A stretch of 64,000 nt of DNA from Microbacterium album (GCF_014643695.1 NZ_BMJY01000003.1:124001-188000); one strand, 5' to 3'; shown: positions 1 through 9,092, counted from the first letter of the stretch. Notes: generated by a model not told the origin, from the letters alone. Numbers and translations are program-made.

Positions 1-1323
1 GGCGATCTTCCGGACGCCGCGGTCGTATGCTCCTGCTCGAGCGTCACGGCCGGGCGCATTCGGCAGGCTGTGCATCAGGACGGCTGCGCGGACGCCGCGG
101 CGGTCAAGGCCTGCACGAAGGCCGGAGCCACGTGCGGCTCGTGCTTCCTGGCCGTGAAGAAGATCGTGGGAACGGAGCTCGCCGCGCTCGGCCACACCGT
201 GAGCGACGCGCTGTGCGAGCACTTCGATCTGTCCCGGCGACGTCTCTACGACGCGATCCTGGTGTCGGGGCTGACGACCTTCAGCGCGATCATCGAGCGC
301 TTCGGCCGCGGTCGCGGCTGCGACGTCTGCAAGCCGGCCATCGCGAGCATCCTCGCCGGCCTCGTGGGGCGGCACGTGCTCGACGGCGAGAACGCGTCGC
401 TCCAGGACACCAACGACCACGTCATGGCCAACATGCAGAAGGACGGCTCGTACTCCGTCGTGCCGCGCATGCCCGGCGGCGAGGTGACGCCCGAGGGCCT
501 GATCGCGGTCGGCCAGGTCGCGAAGGACTTCGGGCTGTACACCAAGATCACCGGCGGACAGCGGGTCGACATGTTCGGGGCGCGGCTGGAACAGCTGCCG
601 CTCATCTGGAAGCGCCTCGTCGACGCGGGCTTCGAGTCCGGCCACGCCTACGGCAAGTCGCTGCGCACCGTGAAGTCGTGCGTCGGCTCGACATGGTGCC
701 GGTACGGAGTGCTCGACGCCGTCGGCATGGCCGTGCGGCTCGAGCTGCGCTATCGCGGACTGCGCGCCCCGCACAAGCTCAAGCTCGGCGTCTCGGGCTG
801 CGCACGAGAGTGCGCCGAGGCACGCGGCAAGGACGTCGGCGTGATCGCCACCGAGAACGGCTGGAACATGTACGTGGGCGGCAACGGCGGCTTCACCCCG
901 CGGCACGCGCAGCTGCTCGCCGAGGGACTGGACGACGATGCGCTGATCCGCGCGATCGATCGGTTCTTCCTCTACTACATCCGCACCGCCGACCGCCTGC
1001 AGCGCACGGCGCCCTGGGTCGCCGAGCTGGAGGGAGGGATCGACGAGCTGAGGCGCGTGATCTTCGACGACAGCCTCGGGATCTGCGCCGACCTCGATGC
1101 CGCGATGGCGCGGCACGTGGACGAGTACGAGGACGAGTGGGCGGCCACGCTGCGGGATCCCGAGAAGCTCGCCCGCTTCGCGTCGTTCGTGAACGCGCCC
1201 GACACGCCGGATCCGTCGCTCGCCTACGTCGCCGAACGAGGGCAGGTGCGCCCCGCGTCCGAGGAGGAGCGCCGGGAGGCCGGTGTCCTGATCGCCGGCA
1301 CGACCCTGGAGGTGCGCCGATGA
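1..1323 (+). CDS. nirB: Assimilatory nitrite reductase large subunit, C-terminal part (5' truncated)
   Basis: This is the C-terminal 440 residues of the large subunit of cytoplasmic NADH-dependent nitrite reductase, which reduces nitrite to ammonium. The frame is open from base 1, so the FAD/NAD-binding half lies outside the window. A BFD-type [2Fe-2S] site is visible as C10-x-C12 and C45-x2-C48 of the visible part. The siroheme and [4Fe-4S] ligands are C227-x5-C233 (SCVGSTWCRYG) and C267-x3-C271 (GCARECAEA), so the catalytic half is intact. Its stop overlaps the nirD start in ATGA, which implies translational coupling. The siroheme genes that follow supply its cofactor. Confidence 0.95.
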   Translation, partial: GDLPDAAVVCSCSSVTAGRIRQAVHQDGCADAAAVKACTKAGATCGSCFLAVKKIVGTELAALGHTVSDALCEHFDLSRRRLYDAILVSGLTTFSAIIERFGRGRGCDVCKPAIASILAGLVGRHVLDGENASLQDTNDHVMANMQKDGSYSVVPRMPGGEVTPEGLIAVGQVAKDFGLYTKITGGQRVDMFGARLEQLPLIWKRLVDAGFESGHAYGKSLRTVKSCVGSTWCRYGVLDAVGMAVRLELRYRGLRAPHKLKLGVSGCARECAEARGKDVGVIATENGWNMYVGGNGGFTPRHAQLLAEGLDDDALIRAIDRFFLYYIRTADRLQRTAPWVAELEGGIDELRRVIFDDSLGICADLDAAMARHVDEYEDEWAATLRDPEKLARFASFVNAPDTPDPSLAYVAERGQVRPASEEERREAGVLIAGTTLEVRR

Positions 1324-1775
1324 CCTCCGCCCCGTCCCCCGCCGCCGACATCGCGCGCGCACCGGCCTGGGTGCGGGTCTGCGCGCTTTCGGACCTCGAG
1401 GTGGAACGGGGCCGGGCGGCGCTGCTCGGCGACACGCAGGTCGCGCTGTTCCTCCTCGCCGACGGCAGCGTGCGGGCCGTGTCGAACTTCGACCCCTACG
1501 GGCGCGCGCACGTGCTGTCCCGTGGCATCGTGGGCACGAAATCGCTCGGTAACACGCCGACGCCGTCGGGAAACACGCGACCGGGATACTCGGAGTCCGA
1601 CGGGACGCACGCCGAGATCCCCACGATCGCCTCGCCGCTGCACAAGCAGGCATGGGACCTGCGCACAGGCCGGGTGGTGGAGACGCAGGGGAAGGACGCG
1701 CGCGACATCCCCGTCTGGCCCGTCGCGGTGCGGGACGGAGACGTGTTCATCCGCTGGGAGGGGGACGGATCGTGA
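1320..1775 (+). CDS. nirD: Assimilatory nitrite reductase small subunit
   Basis: The 151-residue product has the NirD Rieske-like fold, in which the Rieske iron ligands are usually lost; no Cys-His ligand pairs are visible here, as expected for NirD. It partners NirB. The conserved core includes FDPYGRAHVLSRGIVG and, near the C-terminus, SPLHKQAWDL and VWPVAVRDGDVFI. The start is the ATG that overlaps the nirB stop, and the stop overlaps the GTG of the next gene in GTGA. The loop between about residues 72 and 100 is hydrophilic and somewhat long. The identification rests on position and on this core. Confidence 0.9.
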   Translation: MTSAPSPAADIARAPAWVRVCALSDLEVERGRAALLGDTQVALFLLADGSVRAVSNFDPYGRAHVLSRGIVGTKSLGNTPTPSGNTRPGYSESDGTHAEIPTIASPLHKQAWDLRTGRVVETQGKDARDIPVWPVAVRDGDVFIRWEGDGS

Positions 1776-3007
1776 CCACGATGATCGGGGTGACGCTGCA
1801 GGGCCGGCGCGTGGTGCTCGTGGGGGGCGGCTCGGTCGCCGCGCGGCGCCTGCCGAGGCTGCGGGACGAAGGCGCGCGAGTGCGGGTCGTGGCGCCCGCG
1901 CTCGGCGCCGAGACGCACGACCTCGTCCGGGCCGCCGACGCGGAGTGGATCCCGCGCGCGGTGCGCGAGGAGGACCTCGACGACGCGTGGCTGGTCCACA
2001 CGGCGACGGGCGATCCTCGCGTCGATGCCCGCGTGGCCGCGTGGTGCGAGGAGCGCCGCGTGTTCTGCGTCAACGCCTCGGACGGCGCCCACGGCACGGC
2101 ACGCCTGGCGGCCGAGGCGCGAGCGGGCGACGTGATCGTCGGAGTGGCGTCGGACGCGGGCGTCGATCCGCGCCGGGCCGTGCGGGTGCGCGACGCGATC
2201 GGTCGCCTGCTCGAGGAGGGCGCGCTGCCGCTGCGCAGGGTGCGCAAGGCGGCGCGCGGCCGCGTGTCGCTCGTCGGCGGCGGGCCGGGGCCCATCGACC
2301 TCATGACGGTGCGCGCGCGTCGGCTGCTGGCGGAGGCCGACGTCGTCATCGCCGACCGCCTCGGCCCCGTGGACGTGCTGGCCGACCTGGATCCCGAGGT
2401 CGAGGTGATCGACGTGGGCAAGCGCCCCGGCCACCACCCGGTGCCGCAAGAGCGGATCAACGCCCTGCTCGTCGAGCGCGCGCGCGCGGGCCGCCGCGTG
2501 GTGCGGCTCAAGGGCGGCGACCCATTCGTGTTCGGCCGGGGCGGCGAGGAGGTCACCGCCTGCCTGGCGGCCGGCGTGCCGGTGGAGGTAGTCCCGGCGC
2601 CCAGCTCGGCGATCGCCGTGCCTCAGGCGGCCGGCATCCCGGTGACGCACCGCGGGGTGGCCGGCGCGATGCACGTGGTCAACGGACAGGCGCCGCTCGG
2701 CGCCGGCACGCTCGCCGCCCTCGCCGACGAGACCGTGACGACCATCGTGCTGATGGGCGTGGCCGCGCTCGAGCGGATCGTCGCGGGAGCGCTCGAGGCG
2801 GGCGCACCCGCGAGCCGCCCGGTGGCGATCGTCGAGAGCGGCCACACATCGCACCAGCGGACCACCTTCACCACGCTGGCGAAGGCGGTGGCCGACGCGA
2901 CGAACGCCGGCGTGACCAACCCGGCCGTGATCGTGATCGGCGAGGTCGCGCGCGAGCAGCTGTTGCTCCCCGCGCCCTCCCCCGCCGGCGCGGCCGCATC
3001 CGGGTGA
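1772..3007 (+). CDS. cysG: Siroheme synthase: precorrin-2 dehydrogenase fused to uroporphyrinogen-III C-methyltransferase
   Basis: The 411-residue product joins two steps of siroheme synthesis. The first 150 or so residues are a Met8p-like NAD-binding dehydrogenase domain (LVGGGSVAARRLPRL, then FCVNASD). Residues from about 165 onward are a SAM-dependent uroporphyrinogen-III methyltransferase, with VSLVGGGPGPIDLMTVRA, the RLKGGDPFVFGRGGEE motif and GIPVTHRG. I chose the GTG that overlaps the nirD stop because a purine-rich GGGAGGGGGA lies just upstream; an ATG at 1781 is also possible. Ferrochelation may be done by the first domain, or by the CbiX-type protein two genes downstream. The product feeds NirB. 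Confidence 0.93.
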   Translation: MTTMIGVTLQGRRVVLVGGGSVAARRLPRLRDEGARVRVVAPALGAETHDLVRAADAEWIPRAVREEDLDDAWLVHTATGDPRVDARVAAWCEERRVFCVNASDGAHGTARLAAEARAGDVIVGVASDAGVDPRRAVRVRDAIGRLLEEGALPLRRVRKAARGRVSLVGGGPGPIDLMTVRARRLLAEADVVIADRLGPVDVLADLDPEVEVIDVGKRPGHHPVPQERINALLVERARAGRRVVRLKGGDPFVFGRGGEEVTACLAAGVPVEVVPAPSSAIAVPQAAGIPVTHRGVAGAMHVVNGQAPLGAGTLAALADETVTTIVLMGVAALERIVAGALEAGAPASRPVAIVESGHTSHQRTTFTTLAKAVADATNAGVTNPAVIVIGEVAREQLLLPAPSPAGAAASG

Positions 3008-3015
3008 GCCATCGC

Positions 3016-4164
3016 ATGCCCCCCACTCCCGGACCGGCCGACGCGTCGCCGCGCCTGCTCTCGACGGCGTTGGCGGGATGCGCGATCCTCATCGCCGTCG
3101 ACCGCCGCTCGAGCGAGCTGACGGCGGCGCTCGAACGGCACGGCGCGACCGTGCAACAGGCGGCGGCGCTCACGATCGAGTCGCACATCGACGACGCGAC
3201 GCTGATCGCCCGCACGCGCGAGCTCATCGCCCATCCGCCCGACATCGTCGTGGCCACCACGGGCGTGGGCTTCCGCGGCTGGATGGAGGCCGCGCAGGAG
3301 GCGGATCTCGCGGACGAGCTCGCGGCGGCGTTCCGCGGAGCGCAGCTCGTCGCGCGCGGGCCCAAGGCGCGGGGCGCGATCCAGCAGGCCGGGCTGACCG
3401 CAGACTGGGTCGCGGAATCGGAGACGGCGGCGGAGCTCGGCGCCTACCTCGTCGCGGAGGGCGTGACCGGCAAGCGCGTCGCGGTGCAGCATCACGGCTC
3501 GGGCGCCGACGGCCTCGACGAGCTCTTCACCGCGCACGGCGCGGACGTCGTCAGCCTCACGGTGTACCGCTGGGGGCCGCCGCCCGACCCGGCGCTCGTC
3601 CGTCGCTCCGTGGTGGCCGCGGCCCACGGCGAGTACGACGCCGTGCTGTTCACGTCGGCCCCCGGTGCTGCCGAGTGGCTCGCCGAGGCCGAGCGGGCCG
3701 GCGTCACCGATGCCATCCGCGGTCTCGCCGCGCGGGGGCGCCTGCTGATGACCGCCGTCGGTCCGGTGACCGCGGAGCCGTTGCGCGCCGCGGGGGTCGA
3801 GACGCTCGTCGCGGAGCGGGGCCGCCTGGGATCGCTCGTGCGCGCGGTCGTCACCCACTTCGGCGGCGGCCACGCGCCCTCGTACGTGACCCCGGCGGGG
3901 CGTCTCGAGCTGCGCAGCGGAGGCGCCGTGCTGGGCGGGCGGGTCGTCGCGCTCTCGCCCGCCGGCGCTGACGTGCTCTCCGCGCTGTTCGACGCGGGCG
4001 GCGGCGTCGTCTCGCGAGCCGAGCTGCAGCGCGTGCTGCCCCGCTCGGGCCAGAGCGCGAACGCCGTGGAGATGGCGGTCGCACGGCTGCGGGAGGCGCT
4101 GGGCGCGCCCGATGTGATCAAGACCGTCGTCAAGCGCGGATACCGCCTGAATGTGGAGGACTGA
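3016..4164 (+). CDS. nnaR: HemD-domain / winged-helix regulator, NnaR-like
   Basis: The 382-residue product has a uroporphyrinogen-III synthase (HemD) domain over roughly residues 20-275. An OmpR-type winged helix occupies the last 75 residues (SPAGADVLSALFDAGG, then VEMAVARLREALG and VVKRGYRLNVED). In mycobacteria and Streptomyces, proteins of this architecture (NnaR) activate nitrate and nitrite assimilation together with GlnR. The position among nitrite reductase, siroheme synthase and chelatase genes matches that role. I chose ATG 3016 because GGTGAG sits about 7 bases upstream; a GTG at 3004 overlapping the cysG stop is the alternative. Whether the HemD part is catalytic or only senses a tetrapyrrole cannot be told from the sequence. 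Confidence 0.82.
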   Translation: MPPTPGPADASPRLLSTALAGCAILIAVDRRSSELTAALERHGATVQQAAALTIESHIDDATLIARTRELIAHPPDIVVATTGVGFRGWMEAAQEADLADELAAAFRGAQLVARGPKARGAIQQAGLTADWVAESETAAELGAYLVAEGVTGKRVAVQHHGSGADGLDELFTAHGADVVSLTVYRWGPPPDPALVRRSVVAAAHGEYDAVLFTSAPGAAEWLAEAERAGVTDAIRGLAARGRLLMTAVGPVTAEPLRAAGVETLVAERGRLGSLVRAVVTHFGGGHAPSYVTPAGRLELRSGGAVLGGRVVALSPAGADVLSALFDAGGGVVSRAELQRVLPRSGQSANAVEMAVARLREALGAPDVIKTVVKRGYRLNVED

Positions 4165-4166
4165 CC

Positions 4167-4877
4167 GTGCCGTCGCATCCCGCCCTGATCGCCTGCTCAC
4201 ACGGAACGCACTTCGCGGAGGGGCGCGAAGCGATCCATGCGCTCCTGGCTCTCCTGAAGCTGCCCGGCACGCGCGTCGCCGAGGCGTTCGTCGACGTGCA
4301 GGAACCGTCGGTGGACGAGGTGGTCGCCGCCATGGCGGGCCCCGCGGTGATCGTGCCGCTGCTGCTGTCGGCGGGGTTCCACACCGGCGTCGACATCGCG
4401 CGCGCTGCCCGCTCGCGCGGCGGTGTCGTCGCGACCGACCCCCTCGGTCCGCATCCCCTGCTGGCGGAGGTGCTCTCCGCACGGCTCGACGAGGCAGGAC
4501 TGGAGGCGCGCGACCACGTCGTGCTCGCGGCGGCCGGATCGTCCCGCCCGGAGGCGGCCGTCCACGTCGAGCGCATGCGGGACCTCCTGGCCGCGCGCAT
4601 CCCGAATCCGGTGACGGTGGGGTACGCCGCCGGCGCTGACCCGCGCATCGGCGCCGCGGTCCAGACCGCGCGCGCCGCGGGCGCCGGTCGCGTCGTGGCC
4701 GCGAGCTACGTGCTCGCGCCGGGGCACTTCGCGAACGTCGTCGCGGCGGCGGGCGCGGACGTCGTGACGGCGCCGCTCGCGCCGGATCCGCGCATCGCTG
4801 ACGTCATCGCGGAACGCTATCGCGCGGCCGCCCGCCTCCTCGAGACTGCTCCCGACCTGTCGGTGACGCACCTCTGA
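4167..4877 (+). CDS. sirB: CbiX/SirB-type sirohydrochlorin chelatase
   Basis: The 236-residue product has the duplicated CbiX fold. The N-terminal ACSHGT motif carries the metal-binding histidine (H12), and a second histidine lies in LLSAGFHTGVDI. The second half repeats the pattern with VVLAAAGSSRPEA and ASYVLAPGHFANVV. Family members insert Fe or Co into sirohydrochlorin, here most plausibly Fe for the siroheme of NirB. The gene starts two bases after the upstream stop and ends the nirBD-siroheme operon, just before a terminator hairpin. Cobalt chelation for cobalamin cannot be excluded, but no cobalamin genes are nearby. Confidence 0.85.
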   Translation: MPSHPALIACSHGTHFAEGREAIHALLALLKLPGTRVAEAFVDVQEPSVDEVVAAMAGPAVIVPLLLSAGFHTGVDIARAARSRGGVVATDPLGPHPLLAEVLSARLDEAGLEARDHVVLAAAGSSRPEAAVHVERMRDLLAARIPNPVTVGYAAGADPRIGAAVQTARAAGAGRVVAASYVLAPGHFANVVAAAGADVVTAPLAPDPRIADVIAERYRAAARLLETAPDLSVTHL

Positions 4878-4927
4878 GACGTCCGCGCCGGCCGACGCAG
4901 CGCCACCGCGTCGGAGGAATCCACCGT

Positions 4928-4957
4928 CTCGGAACCGATCCGCCGGATCGCTCCGAG
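4928..4957. terminator. Probable bidirectional terminator between sirB and moaA
   Basis: A nested hairpin lies between convergent genes: outer arms CTCGGA/TCCGAG and inner arms GATCC/GGATC around a GCC loop, followed on the plus strand by GGCTTTCT. The 135-base gap 4878-5012 holds nothing else I recognise. Confidence 0.6.
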
Positions 4958-5012
4958 GGCGTGGCTTTCTCCGATTCCGTGGCGGGCGAAGCGGCGCGCC
5001 GAACGCGGCCGG

Positions 5013-6074
5013 TCAGCCGCCGATCGCGTTCATGCCGCGCGCGGGCTGGAGGAAGGACGGGTCGTCGATGGCGTGCCCGGGGAGCTTGCGCAGGATGCAG
5101 CCGCGCATCATGGCGTCGAGGTCGCGGTCGATGTCGTCGGAGTCGCCCCGCAGGATGGGCAGCACGTCGAACTCCGTGGTCGAGAACAGGCAGTTGCGCA
5201 GCTGACCGTCGGCGGTCAGACGCAGCCGATCGCAGTCGCCGCAGAACGGCGCCGTGACGGACGCGATCACGCCGACGCGGTGGGGACCGCCGTCGAGGGT
5301 CCAGGTCTCCGCGGGCGCGCCGCCGCGACCCGGCACGGGGGTGAGGTGCCAGCGACGCGAGAGCGTTGCGAGGATCTCGTCGCGCGTGACCATGCGCTCG
5401 CGCGACCATGTGTGCCCGGCGTCGAGCGGCATCTGCTCGATGAAGCGCAGCTGCGCGCCGTGCGAGATCGCGAACTCGACCAGCTCGACGAGCTCGTCGT
5501 CGTTGACCTCGCGCATGGCGACGGCGTTGAGCTTGAGCGGAGCGAGCCCCGACGCCGCCGCGGCGGCGATGCCCTGCAGGACGTCGTCGAGCCGATCGCG
5601 CCGGGTGAGCGCGTGGAAGCGGTCGCGCCGGAGCGTGTCGATCGAGATGTTGAGCCGGCCGAGGCCGGCGTCGATCAGGCCGGGCAGCGCCTCGGGCAGC
5701 CGGATCCCGTTGGTGGTCATCGCGACCTGCACCGGCCCGTCCGGCCCCTCGATCGCGCGCAGCCGTCGCACGACCTCCACGAGGTCGTTTCGCAGCAGCG
5801 GCTCTCCCCCGGTGAGGCGGAAGGTCGTGATGCCCGCGGCGGCCGCCACGCGTGCGACGCGCTCGATCTCGTCCAGCGTGAGGATGCTCGACTTGGCGAG
5901 CCACTCGTTGCCCTGCTCGGGCATGCAGTACGTGCAGCGCAGCGAGCAGCGGTCGGTCAGGGAGATCCGCAGGTCGCGGTGGACCCGACCGAAGGTGTCG
6001 ACGAGAGGGCCGGACGCGGAGGCGCCGGGCTCGGCCACGACGCGGCGGCCGATCGTCACCGGCACGACGGTCAC
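5013..6074 (-). CDS. moaA: GTP 3',8-cyclase, Mo-cofactor biosynthesis protein A
   Basis: This radical-SAM enzyme starts molybdopterin synthesis by cyclising GTP, together with MoaC. The N-terminal SAM cluster is C43-x3-C47-x2-C50 (DRCSLRCTYCMP). TGGEPLLRNDL follows, and the C-terminal cluster region reads FCGDCDRLRLTADGQLRNC. The protein ends in Gly-Gly, which family members need. The frame is open further upstream to 6227, but I chose the GTG at 6074 because GGGAG precedes it by six bases; this gives 353 residues, normal for the family. It is divergent from moeB and sits among the other Mo-cofactor genes. Confidence 0.93.
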   Translation of the reverse strand: MTVVPVTIGRRVVAEPGASASGPLVDTFGRVHRDLRISLTDRCSLRCTYCMPEQGNEWLAKSSILTLDEIERVARVAAAAGITTFRLTGGEPLLRNDLVEVVRRLRAIEGPDGPVQVAMTTNGIRLPEALPGLIDAGLGRLNISIDTLRRDRFHALTRRDRLDDVLQGIAAAAASGLAPLKLNAVAMREVNDDELVELVEFAISHGAQLRFIEQMPLDAGHTWSRERMVTRDEILATLSRRWHLTPVPGRGGAPAETWTLDGGPHRVGVIASVTAPFCGDCDRLRLTADGQLRNCLFSTTEFDVLPILRGDSDDIDRDLDAMMRGCILRKLPGHAIDDPSFLQPARGMNAIGG

Positions 6075-6163
6075 GGCCGGCTCCCGGATTCGATCCCGTG
6101 CGGTCCCATCCCGCCAGCCTACGCGCCGTGGGTCGCACCGGCGCCGCTCGCAGCGGCCGGCCG

Positions 6164-6169
6164 TAGGCT
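6164..6169 (+). promoter_or_regulatory. -10 element of leaderless moeB
   Basis: TAGGCT lies exactly six bases before the moeB ATG with no Shine-Dalgarno sequence between, so transcription should begin at or next to the start codon. Confidence 0.55.
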
Positions 6170-6175
6170 GTCGGC

Positions 6176-7384
6176 ATGTCCACCGACCGTCCGAGCCTGC
6201 CCCCTCTCGTGGAGCCGGTTGCCACACTCACGCCCGCCGAGCGGGAGCGGACCGCGCGCCACCACGTCCTCGCACCGCTCGGCGAGCTCGGTCAGCGGCG
6301 ACTCGCGGCCGCCCACGTCGCGATCGTCGGCGCGGGCGGGCTCGGCTCCCCGGCGGTGCTCGCGCTCGCGGCCGCGGGCGTCGGCGCGCTCACCGTGATC
6401 GACGACGACGTGGTGGAGCTGTCGAACCTGCAGCGCCAGGTAATGCACCGCACCCGGGACGTGGGCGAGGCCAAGGCGACGAGCGCGGCGCGCGCTGCGA
6501 CGGATCTGGCCCCCGAGGTGCGCGTGCACGAGGTGCGGGAGCGGCTGACGCCCGGCAACGCCGCTGAGCTGCTGTCCGGAGCGCACGTCGTGCTCGACGG
6601 GAGCGACACGTTCGACACCCGCGAGGCCGTCGCCGCCGGCTGCGAGGAGCTCGGAGTGCCGCTCGTCTGGGGCACCGTGCAGGAGTTCGCCGCGCAGGTG
6701 ACGGTCTTCTGGTCGGCTCCGCCGACCGGCGCGCCGACCGTGCGGCTGTCGGATCTGTACCCGGCCGGCAGTGCCGGCACCGTCCCGACCTGCGCCGAGG
6801 TGGGCGTGCTCGGCGCGCTGTGCCTACAGGTCGGGGGTCTCATGGCGACCCAGGCGATCCAGCTCATCGCCGGGATCGGCGAGCCCCTGCTGGGGCGCAT
6901 CGTGGTCATCGACGGCCTCCGCGCCACCCAGCGGGAAGTGCCGCTTCGCGGACGCTCCCCGGAGGCACAGACCGCGGCGCCGACCGCCGGGTCATCGAGG
7001 GCAGGTTCCGCTCCCACCCCCGCCCAGCGTCGCATCTCCCCCGAGGAGCTGGCGGCGGCGCTGGCGGGAGCGCCCGCTCCGCTCGTGATCGACGTGCGCG
7101 AGCTCGACGAGGTGCGGGACGGCACGATCCCCGGCGCGCTCCACCTGCCGCTCGGAGAGCTGCGGGCGGACCCGGATGGCTGGGCACAGCGTCTCGCGCC
7201 GGCGGCTTCCGGCCGGGATGTGGCCGTGGTGTGCCGCGGCGGTGTGCGTTCCGCGGAGGCCGCGACGCTCCTGTCCGCGCACGGGACGGATGCCGCGACC
7301 GTGGCCGGCGGGATGCTGGCGTGGACGGGGGCTCTCGGCTCCCCCGCCGCAGGCCTCGTCGGCGTGCCGGAGCGCACGGCGTGA
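6176..7384 (+). CDS. moeB: MoeB/ThiF-type adenylyltransferase with C-terminal rhodanese domain
   Basis: The 402-residue product is an E1-like enzyme that adenylates the C-terminal Gly-Gly of a sulfur carrier, here presumably MoaD. ATP binding is shown by IVGAGGLGSP (about residues 50-59), and IDDDVVELSNLQRQVMHR with VLDGSDTFDTR follow. After a Pro/Ala/Ser-rich linker, a rhodanese domain from about residue 290 carries the persulfide cysteine in VVCRGGVRSAEAA, so it may also supply sulfur. The zinc CxxC pairs found in some relatives are not obvious. The stop overlaps moeA in GTGA. The start looks leaderless. Confidence 0.88.
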   Translation: MSTDRPSLPPLVEPVATLTPAERERTARHHVLAPLGELGQRRLAAAHVAIVGAGGLGSPAVLALAAAGVGALTVIDDDVVELSNLQRQVMHRTRDVGEAKATSAARAATDLAPEVRVHEVRERLTPGNAAELLSGAHVVLDGSDTFDTREAVAAGCEELGVPLVWGTVQEFAAQVTVFWSAPPTGAPTVRLSDLYPAGSAGTVPTCAEVGVLGALCLQVGGLMATQAIQLIAGIGEPLLGRIVVIDGLRATQREVPLRGRSPEAQTAAPTAGSSRAGSAPTPAQRRISPEELAAALAGAPAPLVIDVRELDEVRDGTIPGALHLPLGELRADPDGWAQRLAPAASGRDVAVVCRGGVRSAEAATLLSAHGTDAATVAGGMLAWTGALGSPAAGLVGVPERTA

Positions 7385-8616
7385 GCGCGCCGCTGCGCAC
7401 GGTCGAGGAGCAGCTGCACGATGTCCTGGCCGCGGTCGACCCCACCGCGACCGAGTCCGTGCCCCTGACCGACGCGACGGGCCTGACGCTCGCGGAGGAC
7501 GTGCGCGCCCGCGTGGACGTGCCCGTCTTCGACAACTCCGCCATGGACGGGTTCGCGGTGCGCCATGCCGACGTGGCGGGGGCGGGCCCCGATTCACCGG
7601 TGGTCCTGCGGGTCGTCGCGGACCTGCCCGCGGGCACCGGCGAGCAACCGGCGCTGGCCGAGGGCGAGGCGGTCCGCATCATGACCGGCTCGCCCGTGCC
7701 GCGCGACGCGGACGCGATCGTGCCCTTCGAGGAGACGGCCGGCGGCCTGGACGACTCGCTCGAACGCGCCACCGTGCTGCGCGCGCCCCGTGCCGTGGGC
7801 GCGCACATCCGTCGCCGCGGAGAGGACCTCCGGGCGGGCGATGTCGTGGTGTCCTCCGGCACGCTCCTCGGCCCGCTGCAGCTGTCGGCGGCGGCGGCCA
7901 CCGGCGTGGATCGCGTCGTCGTCTCCCAACCGCCGCGCGTCGTCGTGGTCTCGACCGGCAGCGAGCTGGCGGATCCTGGAGCCGACCTGCGGCACGGGCA
8001 GATCCCCGAGTCGAACGGCACGCTGCTGGCCGGCCTGGTGCGGGCGGCGGGGGCGGAGCTGGTCCGCGTCGCCCGGGTGTCGGACGAGGAGCGGGAACTG
8101 CGCGAACTGCTCGCCGAGACGGCGGACGCCGACGTCGTCATCACCTCCGGCGGCGTCAGCGCCGGCGCGTACGAGGTCGTCAAGAACGTGCTGGGCGGCG
8201 AGATCTCCTTCACCAAGGTCGCGATGCAGCCGGGCAAGCCCCAGGCGTTCGGACGGCTGACGACCGGAGCGCTGCTGTTCGGGCTGCCGGGCAATCCCGT
8301 GAGCGTCGCGGTGTCCTTCGAGGCGTTCGTCCGTCCAGCGCTGCTGGCGGCCCAGCGCCGCGCCGAGCTGCACAGGCCGCTGCTGCGCCTGCCCGCTGCG
8401 GTCGGCTGGCGCACACCGCCCGGACGGCGCCAGTACGTCCCCGCCGCGATCGACCGGACGGATCCGGGTCGCTGGACGGTGCGCCCCGCCACGCGCGGGG
8501 GCTCCGGTTCCCATCTGGCAGGCGGCCTCGCGCAGGCCGAGGCCTACGCGGTGGTCCCGGCCGACGTCGAGCAGGTCGCCGCGGGCGATCAGGTCGATGT
8601 CATGCTGGTGTCATGA
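7381..8616 (+). CDS. moeA: Molybdopterin molybdenumtransferase
   Basis: The 411-residue product inserts molybdate into adenylylated molybdopterin. Diagnostic segments are VPVFDNSAMDGFAV, AVRIMTGSPVPRDADAIVPFE and GAHIRRRGEDL. The MoCF-type core follows with VVVVSTGSEL, the TSGGVSAGAYEVVK loop and LLFGLPGNPVSVAVSFE. The GTG start overlaps the moeB stop and the end overlaps the moaC start, so moeB-moeA-moaC-DUF6457-moaD is one tightly coupled operon. Confidence 0.94.
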   Translation: MSAPLRTVEEQLHDVLAAVDPTATESVPLTDATGLTLAEDVRARVDVPVFDNSAMDGFAVRHADVAGAGPDSPVVLRVVADLPAGTGEQPALAEGEAVRIMTGSPVPRDADAIVPFEETAGGLDDSLERATVLRAPRAVGAHIRRRGEDLRAGDVVVSSGTLLGPLQLSAAAATGVDRVVVSQPPRVVVVSTGSELADPGADLRHGQIPESNGTLLAGLVRAAGAELVRVARVSDEERELRELLAETADADVVITSGGVSAGAYEVVKNVLGGEISFTKVAMQPGKPQAFGRLTTGALLFGLPGNPVSVAVSFEAFVRPALLAAQRRAELHRPLLRLPAAVGWRTPPGRRQYVPAAIDRTDPGRWTVRPATRGGSGSHLAGGLAQAEAYAVVPADVEQVAAGDQVDVMLVS

Positions 8617-9092
8617 GTTTCACGCATCTCGACGCCGCCGGCCACGCGCGCATGGTGGACGTCACGGAGAAGCAGCCGACCGTGCGCTCGGCGACCGCGC
8701 GGGGGTTCGTCCGGGTCGCCCCCGAGACGGCCGCGGCGCTGCGGGACGGCTCGGTTCCGAAGGGCGACGTGCTGGCCGTGGCCCGCATCGCCGGCATCCA
8801 GGGCGCCAAGAAGTGCGCCGAGCTGCTGCCCCTGGCGCACGTCATCGGCGTGCACGGCGCTGTCGTCGACCTCGCGGTCGAGGACCGCGGCGTCGCGATC
8901 GAGGCGACCGTGCGCACCGCCGATCGCACCGGCGTCGAGATGGAGGCGCTCACCGCCGTGACGGTCGCTGCCCTGTCGGTGGTGGACATGGTCAAGGGCA
9001 TGGATCGCTCCGCCGCGATCGAGAACGCACGGATCGTCGCGAAGACGGGCGGCCGCAGCGGGTCCTGGACCCGCGAGGAGGAGTCGTCATGA
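8613..9092 (+). CDS. moaC: Cyclic pyranopterin monophosphate synthase
   Basis: The 159-residue product acts after MoaA to give cyclic pyranopterin monophosphate. The family signature is complete: MVDVTEKQPTVRSATARG near the N-terminus, GAKKCAELLPLAHVI in the middle, and TGVEMEALTAVTVAALSVVDMVKGMDR with the catalytic Asp-Met-x-Lys segment. The start overlaps the moeA stop (ATGA) and the end overlaps the next gene in the same way. Confidence 0.96.
   Translation: MSFTHLDAAGHARMVDVTEKQPTVRSATARGFVRVAPETAAALRDGSVPKGDVLAVARIAGIQGAKKCAELLPLAHVIGVHGAVVDLAVEDRGVAIEATVRTADRTGVEMEALTAVTVAALSVVDMVKGMDRSAAIENARIVAKTGGRSGSWTREEESS

Noticed and set aside
4167..4877. CbiX as a cobalamin cobaltochelatase
   Set aside because: No other cobalamin genes are nearby and the gene is joined to nitrite reductase and siroheme synthase, which makes iron chelation for siroheme more likely.
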